Source: Mortierella alpina
Lineage: Eukaryota; Mortierellomycota; Mortierellomycetes; Mortierellales; Mortierellaceae
Length of the DNA: 64,000 bases
Assembly (NCBI GenBank): GCA_029449245.1
Contig: JANATF010000013.1
Location: 372,001 to 436,000, forward strand
Direction of reading: 5' to 3'
Shown here: positions 1 to 11,911 of the stretch, piece after piece
Position numbering within the stretch: the stretch's first letter is position 1
Layout: each line of letters opens with the position of its first letter
Notes under the pieces: model-generated
Database searches by the model: none
Told to the model about the DNA's origin: nothing
What the model saw: only the letters and a program-made list of their open reading frames with translations
Made by a program: the position numbers and the translations under genes

Positions 1-813
1 TTCAAGAGTGGGCGAGAGATACGCCCAATTCTTTTCTGCATGCAATTTTTTCTGGATCCGAAGTCACCTTCAGTCTGCCCAAACAGAGTTTCCCTGCACG
101 AGCAAGTTCTGAGTGCTGCGATGGTGGAGCGCAGTGGGGGATAGCCGTGTGCAAACGGCACAGGATTAGGCAGATCGTCGTTTTGGGAAGCCATGCGAGT
201 AGCGAGGGGCCTTCCCGGAAGAGAGGAGTGTGAAAACTGAGACTCAGCAACCCAGGTTCGCCGAGGTGCCAACTGAGTGGCAGCGAGATAACAAAACAAA
301 CATTAAAAAAAAAGAGCAGATCGGAGCGGGTGGCGAGTCGAGGCACTCTTCTGTTCTGCGTGCTGGCCTCAGGTGAGGGTTAGGGGGCCAGGTAGAGTGC
401 CGTGGAGTGCGCCGAGCTTCTCGTTTCCCTCGCTCGTATCCCGCCCACCGTACAGCACGAGGAAAACATAAATAAACAAATGGGGTTTTCTCAAAGCCGA
501 AGTGAACACCACACAGGCTACGCACTCGCACACACACAGGAGCCCAAAAGAAAACAGGCGTGTTGGTATTACTCACTCCATCGCATATCCCCTTTATTTT
601 GCTGTCCTCTCTGCTGCTCGTTCTCTTCCTTCTCTCTCGCCTCCACAGTACACTCTCACTTTACTTCGCTCTCTGAACAGCACTCTGCTCTTCCCTTCTC
701 TCTCACTCCAACTCCTCTCTGTCTCTCGATCTCGTCCACTTCGGCCATCACCCCGTGCCATCCACCAGACAAGATCTGATCATCCCCAGCTTTTCTATTT
801 TGATCTCATCACC
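1..813. other. Upstream region and leader of the ALAS gene
   Basis: No gene is supported here. The second half (about 560-810) is CT-rich with repeated TCTCTC/CACTC runs on the + strand, which is the usual look of leaders in this window, and it ends in a good start context (CACCATGG) at 814. Open frames on both strands in 1-780 have no recognisable domain and are low in complexity. Confidence 0.6.
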
Positions 814-2772
814 ATGGAACTCGCCGCCAAAGCCTGCCCCTTCCTGCGCAACTCCACCCCCTCAGCGCTTCGCTCGCTGTCCAAGAAGCCCGCCAGGACC
901 GCCATGGCCTCCAATGGCCTTGTGCACATGGCTCAGCAGTGCCCTGTCATGGGCAAGGCCATGACTGTCCAAGCCCGCTCGGCCATGATGATGGGCGGAG
1001 GATGCCCTGCTTCCGCCCGCCTTTTCAGCGCCTCGGCTTCTAAAGCCAAGCCGGCCAAGAGCCAGGTCCTCGGCTATGCGTCCGCGATCTCGTCGAACGA
1101 CATCAAGGCCTCTGTCCAGCATGAGCTGCACAAGGCCAACCCTGCTCCGGGTGCCGGTACGTAGTGAGGATAAACTGATTCCCCTTTTGCAGCGCGGCTC
1201 TGCTAGCCGGCTTTCTTTAATTTTCAGCCTGTATTCCGGAATACTTACATGAATCCGGTTTGTTTATGCCTCCACGGCCCTCATGCAGCCTGTCCATTCA
1301 AGCCTGTTGCACCCGTTTCGCACGCTGCCCCTACTGCCGGCAAGACCTTCGACTACGAAGGTGTCTACGAGAGTGAGCTGCAGAAGAAGCGCCAGGACAA
1401 GTCCTACCGCTTTTTCAACAACATCAACCGCTTGGCTGAGCAGTTCCCTCGCGCACACACTGCCAAGCCCGAAGACGAGGTCACCGTCTGGTGCTCGAAC
1501 GACTACCTCGGCATGTCTAAGAACCCCGTCGTTGTCGAAACCATGAAGGCCACCCTGAGCAAGTATGGCGCCGGCGCTGGAGGCACCCGCAACATTGCCG
1601 GTAACGGCGCCATGCACCTGGCACTCGAGGAAGAACTCGCTGCATTGCACCACAAGCCCGCCGCCCTGGTCTTCTCGTCCTGCTACGTCGCCAACGATGC
1701 CACCCTGAGCACCCTGGCCCAGAAGCTGCCCAACTGTGTAATTTTGTCCGACGCCATGAACCACGCTTCCATGATCCAGGGCATCAAGCACTCCGGGGCG
1801 AAGAAGATGATTTTCCGTCACAACGACACAGCTCATCTGGAGGAGCTCCTCCAAACCATTGATCCCTCGGTCCCAAAGATCATTGCTTTCGAGACTGTCT
1901 ACTCCATGTCGGGCACTATCGGTAAGGTGAACGACATTTGCCGACTGGCCAAGAAGTACGGTGCCATCACCTTCTTGGACGAGGTTCATGCCGTCGGTAT
2001 GTATGGTCCCCATGGTGCCGGCGTGGCCGAGCACTTGGACTTTGCCGAGAACCTGAACAGGCCTCTTGGCAGCCCAGTCAAGAACGCAATGGACCAGGTC
2101 GACATCATCTCCGGTACTCTGGGCAAAGCCTTTGGTATTGTCGGTGGCTACATTGCCGGATCCTCTGCCATGGTGGACATGATCCGCTCCTATGCCCCTG
2201 GCTTCATTTTCACCACTTCTTTGCCCCCAGCCATTGTGGCCGGTGCGACCGCTTCTATCCAGTATCTCCGCAACTCCCCCCATGAGCGTCTTGCCCAGCA
2301 GACAAACACCCGCAGCTTGAAGGCCCAGCTTGCCGCTCTGGACATCCCTGTGGTGCCCAACCCTTCGCACATTGTCCCAGTCCTTGTCGGTGACGCTGAG
2401 GTGTGCAAAGCTGCATCGGACGAGCTGCTTCGCTCCCATGGTATTTACGTCCAGAGCATCAACTACCCCACCGTCCCCCGAGGCGAGGAGCGTCTTCGAA
2501 TCACCCCCACCCCTGGCCACACCGATGAAATGATGGGCCATTTGGTTCGCTCTTTGGAGAGCGTCTGGCAGCGCAATGGCTTGAAGCGCACCAGCCAATG
2601 GAAGGCTGCTGGTGGCCGTGCCGGTGTTGTTGAAGGCGCCGAGGACCCCGAACCTATCTGGACTGAGGCGCAGTTGGGTCTCTCCTCGCAAGTGCTTGAA
2701 CGCAGCAAAGTCCCATCTGCACAGATTACCCGCGAGCCCTTGACCGGTCAAACCACTGCTGTTCAGATCTAA
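814..2772 (+). CDS. HEM1: 5-aminolevulinate synthase, mitochondrial
   Basis: Makes 5-aminolevulinate from glycine and succinyl-CoA in the mitochondrial matrix, the first step of heme synthesis. Two exons, 814-1156 and 1289-2772, give 608 aa. The intron (GTACGT to GCAG) is in phase 1. The ATG at 814 has a strong CACCATGG context and opens a Ser/Arg/Ala-rich targeting region. Four Cys-Pro motifs lie in the first 120 residues (C8-P9-F, C43-P44-V, C64-P65-A, C116-P117-F), as in the heme-regulatory motifs of this family. The catalytic part shows [30 protein letters not shown] (PLP-ring Asp about 345) and GTLGKAFG with the PLP lysine about residue 394. The length is normal for fungal ALAS. The family identity is seen clearly; heme feedback on import is inferred from the motifs. 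Confidence 0.97.
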
Positions 2773-2821
2773 AACCTTCTATGCATCCACCCGCTGAGAG
2801 TCTTGCGCTTATGTGCGAAGC

Positions 2822-2827
2822 AATAAA
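2822..2827 (+). terminator. Polyadenylation signal of the ALAS gene
   Basis: AATAAA lies about 50 nt after the stop codon of the aminolevulinate synthase gene, in an AT-rich stretch before the convergent gene that ends at 2900. Confidence 0.5.
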
Positions 2828-2899
2828 TGGTAACTTATTATCTATGCAGCCTCAACACCAACTTGGAGATATGGTAGTTTACTCGTCATAACACACGTA

Positions 2900-4486
2900 T
2901 TACGCATTCGTACTGAGTGTTGGGACGTTCTTCAGTGGCGCTTCCGCCTCTCTGTGGCCCATTTCTTGCATAACGGTCTGCGGTGCTCGCTTCGGAGACG
3001 AAGTCACTGATGAGCTTGTAGGGATAGACGTCAGTGCTGAACCTAAGGGCGCAGAGATATTGTCGTCCGCGGTGCCAGCTGGCGCCCTGGGGTTGGATGT
3101 TGAGGAAGTCTCGGGCGATGTGTTTGAAGCACCTGAGCGTGGCGGTGGTACGTATCCAAGCTGCTCGTGCTGCTGATACTGATACTGTTGCTGTTGCTGT
3201 TGTTGCTGTTGTTGGTGTAAGTAGAGACCAGATGTGCTTTGGAATGGGGCACCGTAGAATGAAGGGTTACTTTGGCCCATGACAGGACCTGTGCCAGAAC
3301 CGATCGCGGAGCTCGCATAATAAGGGTTGTAGTAAGAATCTGCGTCCGTATAACCGCCGTCATAATCTTGCTGATTGTACCCTTGCTGTTGAAGAAGTTG
3401 TTGCTGTTGGTGATGGTAGCCATAATTGTTGTACTCGCTGTCATCTGAATAGTAAGTGCTCCGACTTGGCTGGGGCAATGTCGGTTGAGGCTTTGAGGCA
3501 TGAGCAGCCGCTGTGGTCGCTCCCGCGCCTGCAACGGAGGTCATCCCGATGCTCGCTCCAGGACCGGAGCCTGAATGGCGTGGTGATCCACTTCCTTCGT
3601 CGACGGTAGAAACCTGTGAAAACTGGTTCATATTGGATGTGTTCCAGGGCATCAAGGCCTTATCGAGTTTGCGCTGTCGCTTCTGTCTCCGGAAGAATAC
3701 TACGAGGGCAACTGCAGATAACGTCGCCAGTATAGCTGCAACCTATAGGTGTGGCACGCAGCATAGGCGTTAGATAACTGCGTTACTCAGAGCACGCGGC
3801 ATTATGTCTTTATCTGAAGCAGTAGTACTTACCACAGCAATAATGACGACCACAGTGGTCGAGATACCACCCTTGTCGGAGTTGTAGGCAGGATCGGTGG
3901 CTGTGGGTGTTGAAGTGGCCGTTGAGGTCATGGCTATAGTCGTCGTGGTGAGCGTGCCGTTTGGCGCGGGCGATATGGTGATGGTGCCGCACCGAACTGG
4001 TCCCCACGGTATTTTGACAATGTCCAGGAATCCCGCTGCCTCGCCCGAGTATTCCATATGAAACGCATTCTGGGCGCATTCTCCTGTAGTGCCTCCGACA
4101 GTTGTGGCGTTGCCCACGCTGGGTACAGACCAGGTGAACGGCCCTGTCAGGTTGGGGATGGAGACGTCTGCGATTTTTTTGCCTGTATTGCAAAAGAGTG
4201 TCCCGTTGATCGATCTGATATCTGTGACGACAGGGGAGGTTCCGTCCGAGCCCCAGTCCAAGGTGATGGGGTCTCCAGCCTTGTAGGCTCCTCCGGCAGG
4301 GAGAGCACAGGTGATGCTTGCGCTGACTGCCGAGATATAGCCCAGAGCCACCCCCAGGAGAAGAAGAGCTGCAGGATGTCGACGAGTTGCCACGTTGTGC
4401 CGCCGCCTTGAGCTGCCTGGTGAGAGGAGGTGTGCCAGTGGGCCAGATGCTGACCGGTACGCCGATCGCGTGGGATTCATTATCAT
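2900..4486 (-). CDS. Single-pass membrane protein with Kre9/Knh1-like ectodomain
   Basis: Two exons on the minus strand, 4486-3833 and 3742-2900, joined in phase 0 (GTAAGT to CTATAG), give 498 aa. A charged N-terminus is followed by a hydrophobic signal or anchor segment (ALLLLGVALGYISAV). An ectodomain of about 120 residues with paired Cys comes next, starting ITCALPAGGAYKAGDPITLDW. That pattern resembles the fungal Ser/Thr-rich Kre9/Knh1 N-terminal fold, a tentative match. After a Thr-rich stalk, one transmembrane helix (about 212-236) meets a basic stop-transfer RRQKRQRK. The cytoplasmic tail is rich in Gln, Tyr, Ser and Asn. The start could be 4486 or 4480 (MIM). The layout suggests a cell-surface sensor or wall-associated protein; the function is unknown. 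The gene at 15580 has the same plan. Confidence 0.8.
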
Positions 4487-5388
4487 TACTGCAGGATTAG
4501 TGTTGGGTATGGGGATATGAACAAATGCAGTAGTACCGGCTGGTAAAGGCCTTTGGGCTGTTTTTGAAGGGAGTGGTGCCAGCAACAAAGTGAAGAGGAG
4601 GACCAGGTGATAGGCTGATTGACAGACGAACAAAAAAAAAATAGGGGGGAGCAGAAGCAGCGCGTGCGCTCTGAAGCCTCGTTCCTGAAAGAGTGTGTTC
4701 AATGAAACTGATGCCGAGGTGAAAGGCGATCCCTCGATGCGGGCAAGACGGGATGGTCTTTGATTAGGAATGGGATGAGACGGGGTGTGTGGCAATGAGA
4801 TTTGACGAGAAAGAAACGAACTAGCTCGACAGAGCACAGAAGTTGACGCAGGTGGAGGGTGAGGATAGAGTGGGAGGGGAGAGCAAGAGTGAGAAAGAGC
4901 GCGAGAGGACGAAAGTGAGGACGGAGAGCTGTGAGTGCGTGTTGACGAAAGAGGAGAGGAGACTGGCGGAGAAGAAGTGGAGAAGGAGTGGTGAAGAAAG
5001 TGGTGGGAATAGACAAGAGACGAGAGAAAAAGAAAAGGGCTGAAGGCCATGCAGGCCATGGTGTGACAGCCACAGGGCGCGTGGATTGCCCGCAGGCACA
5101 TTTCACAGGGGCAGAAGCGACAGTGTTGCCTGTTTGCCTCCCCCCAGTCAGCCGCTCACGACGCTTCCGTACCGCGTCATTTCTTCCCAAGTGACTCTTG
5201 GGCCAAGTCGGAGAATGGAACGCAAAAAGAAGATAAACGGGCAGTTGGGAGCCAAACCATCATGATATCATTTGCACTGGCACAGCGATATTTTTAACCA
5301 TGGCTATTGTAAGCAAACGAGTCCACCAGGCGAACGTTCCAAGGATCCGTTGTGGAGCTGAAACCAACGGGTGTGTATCCTGTCTGCC
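4487..5388. other. Intergenic: leader of the membrane-protein gene and 3' side of the CBS gene
   Basis: On the minus strand 4500-5100 is pyrimidine-rich (CTC/TTC runs) and stays open in frame with the gene at 4486, but it has leader-like composition. I read it as 5' leader and promoter, not coding. 5190-5388 shows nothing recognisable apart from the probable 3' end of the CBS-domain gene. Confidence 0.5.
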
Positions 5389-7158
5389 TCAAGAGTCCAT
5401 TTCCTTGGTCAGCACCTTAAAGACATCCGTGAGACTGACAACACCCTCCACCAGTCCCATCTCGCTCACAACCCACAGCCGGTGAACCTTGGTCGCTTGC
5501 AGTTTCGCCAGAGTGTACCCAAACGTCGCCTTTGAGCTCACGTCCAGAACCGGATACTGATCCTCTCCTGTCTCCACGCCGCGAGACATTCGTACCCTGG
5601 ACATAAACTGGAAGCAACTAAGCCAGAGCCACGAAGTCTTCAAGTGCTTCATGATGTGCTATATGATAAGCGCGTGGACATTTTAGTAAAGCACAACTTT
5701 GATGGCCTGAACACCACTTTTCAATCAACATTGCAGGAGACGGGCGAGCCGGTACCTGAATGTCGGTCATGCTAATGTTGCCAAGCAATACGCCCTGGTC
5801 GTCGAGTACTGCCAGCGACGACACGCTATGTGTGCCTACAGTGGAAAGACGAAAAACTTGTTAATATATGCTTGCGGAACCAAGAAGTGTCATGTAGCAC
5901 CGTCGACCAAGTTACCCGTACTCATCAGCATCAACGCGTCAAGGACCTGCGCCTCTCCATTGACAGATAATACCTTGCCAGTGGAGAGACCCAACTGCTG
6001 TAACTAAACCAGCAAAAATAATTCGAATCCCGATGACATGCGGTTCAGTAAGGACTGCTGCTTTTATCCAGATTCTCTTACAGCCACAGTAACCTACAGT
6101 TTGCTGCATCACTGGCTGGAGTTGGGGGAACTCGCTTAACTAATACGGGTCGCATGAAGGTGTAATTAGTAGATGCCGATCCCGCAACGTCGGGAGCATA
6201 TCCTATATTCAAGATGACAAGGACGGACGTACATGACGCATGAGATAATCCAGAGTCGAGGACTGAGAAAGGATGCCGGCAATGATTCCAGTCGCACCCA
6301 TGACAGCAACTTCATGGATAGTGTGCAAGGAGACTTCAGTCAGTGTTTCTGTGGTCAGTGCCTTCGCCATTAATAATGTGGCCTGATCATGCAAGCCCAC
6401 TGACCTCGGTGGATACCCGTGCCAAAGTCGTTCACAACCGCCCCCAGACGTGTCTCCGCCAACACTGCGCAAAATGGGTCCTTCCCGGAGATATCTGCAG
6501 CAACAGTGAGAGATGTAAGACATTAGTCAGCTTTCTCGAGTTTTACTCCTTGGCTCGCGAAAACACCGAGTCCCCATGGAAGGCTTCAAGATCAGGTTTT
6601 TACCTGAGGCAAGTTTGACGGGCACGTTCTGACTGCGACTTGTCTTGTGGATCAGATCGCGCATCTCCAAGGACTGGTCCTCTAGCGGTATTTCCATCTT
6701 GTTCAGCACTAGCAGAACATATGTCATCAAGTCGCTGTAATCAAACATGCCGACATAAGTCTTCTTTTGAGCGTCGTATACCGGCGCTGAACTGATTCCG
6801 TGCTTGAGCAAGATCTGTTCAAGACGAGTTGAGCAAAAGCGACAAGAGGAGCTGTTAGAAAGCTAGTTCAGACAAATCTTGTGCGTTTGCAGACAACCAC
6901 TTTTTCATGCGCGAACCTCGCATCCGTCCTCGACAGAAGTGTTGGAGTCACTAAAGAGATGAGGAAGAAGTAGGGTTTAGGACAGAGGTTAGCCGAGAGG
7001 GGAAGGTGCAGGGGAGCCGAAACGAGCCAGACTGTGGCCTCTTATTACATTGTTATAACGGTTTGATGCTCAACCAGCTTGCCAACCTGGAGCATGGTCC
7101 AGTCGTGGTGGGAGGTGGTGAGGCCCTCGCGGTGGTGGTTGGTATTGTCGAAGGACAT
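5389..7158 (-). CDS. CBS-domain protein, Sds23/Moc1 type
   Basis: Nine exons on the minus strand: 7158-7049, 6950-6917, 6814-6604, 6494-6405, 6309-6233, 6139-6098, 5997-5916, 5835-5756 and 5658-5389, giving 331 aa. Each join was chosen by phase and by continuity of CBS motifs. The protein is four CBS-like repeats with almost no extra sequence, for example HGISSAPVYD..GMFDYSDL, IISGIL-type IIAGILSQS, SVSSLAVLDDQG..GNISMTDIQ and HRLWVVSE..GVVSLTDVFKVL. The linker EFPQLQPVMQQT and the phrase QLGLSTGKVLSVNGE fit the Sds23/Moc1 family better than the AMPK gamma subunit. In yeasts those proteins respond to nutrients and inhibit PP2A-type phosphatase; that role here is inferred. The intron before 6309 ends in AAG, and an in-frame CAG at 6348 would add 13 residues. 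The intron after 6917 starts GTTCGC, a weak donor. Confidence 0.85.
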
Positions 7159-9103
7159 TGTGGAATGCACCTGGGAGCGCTCCGGATGCTGCAAGTGATA
7201 TAGGTGTGGGTAAGTCTGTGGGTGAGTTTGTGTGAGTGAGTTTGTGTACAGGTAGGTGGTGCGAGCGGAAAAGGAAAGAAAGAAAACTGAGGCATCACAG
7301 AGCCAAAGGCTTATATGCAAAGACGACGGTCTCACCTGAACATACGGGCCGTCCATTTCGGGAAGGCACAACGCAGTGACTCGTCGTTGCCACAGAGCAG
7401 CAGAACCTCTTCGTGCACCCACCCATGCCAGGCCGTAGCTGGCCATACCAGCAGGACATTGTTCAGACACCCATGGCCGTTGGTCCTCGTAGCTGTCACT
7501 GTATAGACTGTATACTATACGGCTGTGGACTCCACATTGGGGCGGGTGGCAAGCATAAAAATAGGGTCCTGCCTGCAGCACAGAGGGTAAAAAAAAAAAA
7601 AAAAGTCTTGAATCGGAGCGAATCGAATTCCATCAACGAGGGACGAACTTTAATTTTTTTTTTGTTTTCATTTTTTTTTCTTTCGTTTGCTTTCCTCCTT
7701 CGACTTTCTCCTCAGTCGGTCCCTGCTTTGGTTTTCCTTCAATCCATTCCTTCAATCCTCGGAAGACTGCGTCCCATTCCTAACCTCTGTTCGAGCCGTA
7801 CCTCACCTTCTACCCCACGCTCATTCTCAAAGTCTCTTTTGCGCACTTACCTCATAGACGAATCGTTTTTTCTTCCTTGAGCTCTCGCTACCTACTTTTT
7901 ACCTGACCACGCAACCCAAGCAATAAGGTAGCTCTTGGTACCACCCTTTTACTTTCATCACTACTCTACACTTTACGATATCAGAGCAATCAAAAATCAA
8001 CCTACACCTCTCCTTCCCTGCTCCCCCTAGAGCAAGGTAAGCCAGAACCAAATACCTTCCTACACCATACAGCGGGGTATTTTGACTGAGGTTACCCATG
8101 GGAGCTACCAATGAGCGGGAGGTTAATGAGCGAATTATTGGTCAATGAGCGGGTGGGAACAACGTTGGGGATGGCAGCAGTCTAACTCAAGTGAGGGACA
8201 AAGTATCTTTTTTTTTTTTTTTTTTTGTTTGTTGACACAGTTTCCTAATTACAATACAGCTTCCTCCCACCTTCAGTCTCGCCTCTCATATCCCGTTCTA
8301 CTTGTTTGGATTTTCAACGATGCTCCATTTTCAATAGTCATCGCGTTTAAATATCTGCCAGTCTCTCCAAGTACTCTCTGTTGTCCGAGGGCTTGATTAC
8401 TCCCTTCGATCTTCATGTATAGTACTCGTTGATGTGTCCTCTGTGGCAGTAGATTCCTGAGCTGCCTTAACGTGCTACGCGAATGGTTTACCGCAGGGTT
8501 CTTGAGCATGGGTGCATGTCGAGCAGCAACTCCATACTTCAAAACTGTCTGCTACGCACCCTACCTAGCACTTGGACTTGCTCCTTTCTTTTTTTTTTTT
8601 TTTTTTTTTTTTTCAAACCCAATTGATGCGAGACAGATGGAACACGAATGCAGCCAAAAACCTTTTTTTTTTTCTGCTCGATCCTCCCATCCTCCCAATA
8701 GTCCACACTGATACCGTCATACCGTCTTGACGGTACCTTCTCCCAATACCTCCTGTCCATCTTCATAGAGATCTCACTATTACTATTGTCTTGGTGCTGG
8801 AGGGAGGACAGTGCGTGTGTGCGTGAGCGTGATGTATCCATTTTGTACTCCAGCATTGGATGGCGCATGGCACTATCGGCTAACCCCATACTGCGTCTTT
8901 TATTGTTTTGTTTTCATAGAAAACCCGCAAGAAGAACGACGCACAAGAGCACGCAGCACAAAATTGCTCTCAACGACAAAACTTTTTTTTTTTTTTTTTT
9001 TACTTCAGGGTTGAGGTTTGACAACGAGCGCATCGTTCTTTTCCTCCCCAGTTCAAATTTCAATTTTCTTCTCCCTTTGCTTTTCTTTTTTCTTGCGCCC
9101 ATC
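7159..9103. other. Divergent intergenic region with repeated poly-T tracts
   Basis: This region separates the CBS-domain gene (-) from the zinc-finger gene (+). The + strand from about 7590 on is T/CT-rich and holds pure T runs of 19 nt (8208-8226), 25 nt (8589-8613), 11 nt (8663-8673) and 19 nt (8983-9001). No protein-coding exon is convincing. The right part is probably promoter and 5' leader of the zinc-finger gene and may hide a non-coding first exon. Confidence 0.5.
7305..7318 (-). promoter_or_regulatory. Possible TATA element of the CBS-domain gene
   Basis: On the minus strand this reads GCATATAAGCC, about 150 nt upstream of the start codon at 7158. This is a composition and position argument only. 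Confidence 0.3.
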
Positions 9104-11500
9104 ATGGTGTCCTCATCTTTGTCCTCCGCTCGAGCTCCTCCTTCTTCGTCAAGTTTGCGTCAACAGCCGCCCCACCCTTCGCAGCAATATCATAGTAGCC
9201 CATACCAGCAAAGACAGCAGCTCCATCCACAGCAACAGCAATCACATCAGCCATATCATTACCCAACTTCCTCTTCAGAGTCGCGCTCCCTTCACTCTCG
9301 CTCCTATTCCTCTTCTCTTCCTACTGCAGAATCTCCTGTCATGATAAAGCAAAAGCAACATCAACAGCAACAACACTATCCTGTTCAACAGCAGCAGCAG
9401 CAAGCACATGCGCCCGGATCTTCACGACCCCGGCCGCATAAACAGCAACCTTCTCAACAGCAGCATGGAGATCACGAGCTTCAGCACGCGCTTCATGCAC
9501 GGTCGCACTCCTCCTCGCACTCCCAAATAAAAGGACATCACCCGCACTCGACTCCAGGAGCCGGAACACTCCATCCTCACCAAGGACCCACCAATGTTCA
9601 CGAGTCCCCGGCCCAAAGCTTCCGCCCTTCCCACAGCCGTGGTCATAGCCAAAGCCAAAGCTTTGATCATCATCAAAGGCAACCATCTCAACAGCCACGC
9701 CATGGCTATGGCATGGTGACACAGCAAGAGGTGTTCGAATATCCAAGCCCCTCATCCTCTCTAGTTGCGCATCATCCACATCCCGGTCAGTCAAGCGCGC
9801 ACGCGCGTCCGCACGGACTCCCTTCAGATCCTCGATCATCTAAAGGCCTTCCCCTAACCTCTGGCCACCACTCCGCACACCGTTCGCATGACGCGGGCAC
9901 CTCCAGCGCTCACTCGACGTTCTCAACACCAGCACCCCAGCAGCCACAGTCTCACGCCCATACTGGAGGGCCTATCCGGCCACACGCCTCACATCATACT
10001 CACCCATATCATGTACCGCGGCAAGCTCATCCCAGAACACACTCACGAACCCCTTCACAACAGTTCCACTCACACTCGCACTCACAGTCTGGCCCACACG
10101 CGCATCAGCACACTCCCTACGAGTCTTCCTATCCTGGACATTCTGCGTCCTCGAGGGTCCCCGCTGCTGATCAGTTACATCATAACGAAGGCTATGCTTC
10201 AGGCCATAGCGCCGCGTCTGAGCATGACCGACCCTCATCGCACGCCTTGCGGTCTCAGACATCGGCTCCGCAGGCGATGGTGATTGACGACGAGGAGGAT
10301 GAGGACGACGATGGCGAGATCAAGCAAGACACGCGTGCGCGACGATCTGTGAGTATATCGGGCCTAGATGGATCTGCCAAGAAGCAACACCAGCAACAAC
10401 CACAGTCATCACTCGATCAGGACCACTCCGAGGTGCACAAGTGCATGGACTGTGGGAAAGTGTACAAGCACCCCAACTGCCTGTGGAAGCACCGTTGGCT
10501 GCATTCCGTATATTGGAAGGTGAGTTCCCCCACCACACACATGTCTCGTTTGCTGAATCGGGGTTTTAGTGTCAAACCTCCTCTAGCCATTATCTAACAA
10601 ACAATGCTTACTGTGCCTTACGAACCAAAGGGCGCCACCAAGTTTTTGCTGTCCAAACACCAACAGGTGCAGTTGATGGAGGCAGCCGCGATCCTGCTGG
10701 GCATGGACGAGGCGCGTGAGGGCGACAAGGATCCCATCGTGAGCATGTTCAGCAAGCAGCGTGGAGCCATGGCCAACAGTGTCGGCTCGTCTGCTTCTGG
10801 CACTTCGTCCTCGTCCTCTCCACCCACGTCGACAAAGTCTCTGTCGGCCTCGCCACCACCTGCATCGGAGCGTGTGCCCCATGGCAGGGCCGGCAGCACC
10901 GGCACTAGGACAGACACCAAGGCAAAGGTCGAGCCTCCCCACAACAGCGACATTCAGATGCTCACAGCTCTTCGCAATGGCCATGCCTCTGGCTCGTCTC
11001 CACAGAGCCGGGCATCGAGTGGCCCCGGTACCGCCGCCGCCGTCTCCTCCACAAAATCCGGAAGGGCCGCAAAGGAGTCTCCTACGGCAGTAACTACCTT
11101 TCCCTTGCCGTCACCCACCAGTTCCAAGTCGGCCACCTCATCATCCTCGTCCACGCCGCCCACTCTGACGGCAGACGACGAGAGTCTCCCTGAAATGGAT
11201 GAGGAGATGGCTACCGTGACCCCTCCGTCTCACACGGTATCCATCTCGTCCGCGATGACGGCCGTGCAGGTCGCAGGCAGGGGGTCGGTCGTGATGGGCA
11301 TGGGCATGGGACTGGGTATGGAGGTGGATCAAAAACCATTGCCGCCCCAGAACCAGTTTCCGCCACAACAACAACAACAGCAGCATGACCGGGGTGACGA
11401 TGATGAGCATGGTGCTGAGTACCGGTACGCGGAATACCAGCAACAACAACAACAACAGCAACAGCCAACGACGACGACGACGGTGGCAAGACACTTATAA
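9104..11500 (+). CDS. C2H2 zinc-finger regulator with long Gln/His/Ser tracts
   Basis: Exons 9104-10519 and 10631-11500 give 761 aa. The ATG at 9104 is the first Met after the T-rich leader. Residues 1-440 are low complexity (Gln, His, Ser, Pro). An acidic DDEEDEDDDGE patch precedes a single C2H2 finger of form C-X2-C-X12-H-X3-H (KCMDCGKVYKHPNCLWKHRW). The intron falls directly after the finger (AAG, phase 0). The next exon opens with a conserved-looking helix (GATKFLLSKHQQVQLMEAA) that continues the finger module. The tail is Ser/Thr/Pro-rich with polyQ near the end. The 3' splice site is an unusual AAG, but it is the first AG after a CTAAC branch-like motif. Likely a nuclear DNA-binding regulator; the target is unknown. 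Confidence 0.85.
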
Positions 11501-11911
11501 GTGTGATTGACCCAATTCGCCACTCCTGACCCACCTCACTACTTTTCCTAGCACAGGACTCACCTCCCGCAAATGAACAAAAAAAACCCCCCATCATTAT
11601 CTCTGCCCGATTTAATCCACACTTTCATTGCATAGTCTTTTCTCTTCACTTCCTTCTCTTAGCATAACGTCCCTGACTCTTAGTGTATAAAAAGCTCGAA
11701 CGGCCATGGTGCCTCTTCATTTTGTTTACAACTGATCATCCATCTGGATATGAGCCAGCTCGCTTTTGTCTTTTAGTAAACTACCTGCGAGAACAAGCGA
11801 TTTGTTGGTATACACTAGTCGGGGGGGGGGGGGGTGGGAGGAGAGGTTGAAACAGATGTAGCCGCGAAAAAAGTGGAGGGCCGAGATGGTGAGGCATCCA
11901 ACTCGTTCTTT
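11501..11911. other. Convergent 3' regions with a 13-nt poly-G tract
   Basis: This lies between the 3' ends of the zinc-finger gene (+) and the EF-hand gene (-). A TATA-like TATAAAAAG sits near 11688 on the + strand, and a run of 13 G starts at about 11821, followed by TGGGAGGAG. No coding sequence is seen. Confidence 0.5.

Noticed and set aside
1264-2751. 495-codon open frame on the minus strand
   Set aside because: It mirrors the aminolevulinate synthase exon on the other strand. GC-rich third positions of the real gene remove stops from this frame; no domain is visible.
4500-5101. N-terminal extension of the membrane protein, open in frame
   Set aside because: Composition is pyrimidine-rich leader; the signal segment fits a start at 4486.
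6015-6045. ATTCGAATCCC resembling a tRNA B box
   Set aside because: It lies in an intron of the CBS gene. No matching A box, acceptor stem or cloverleaf was found around it.
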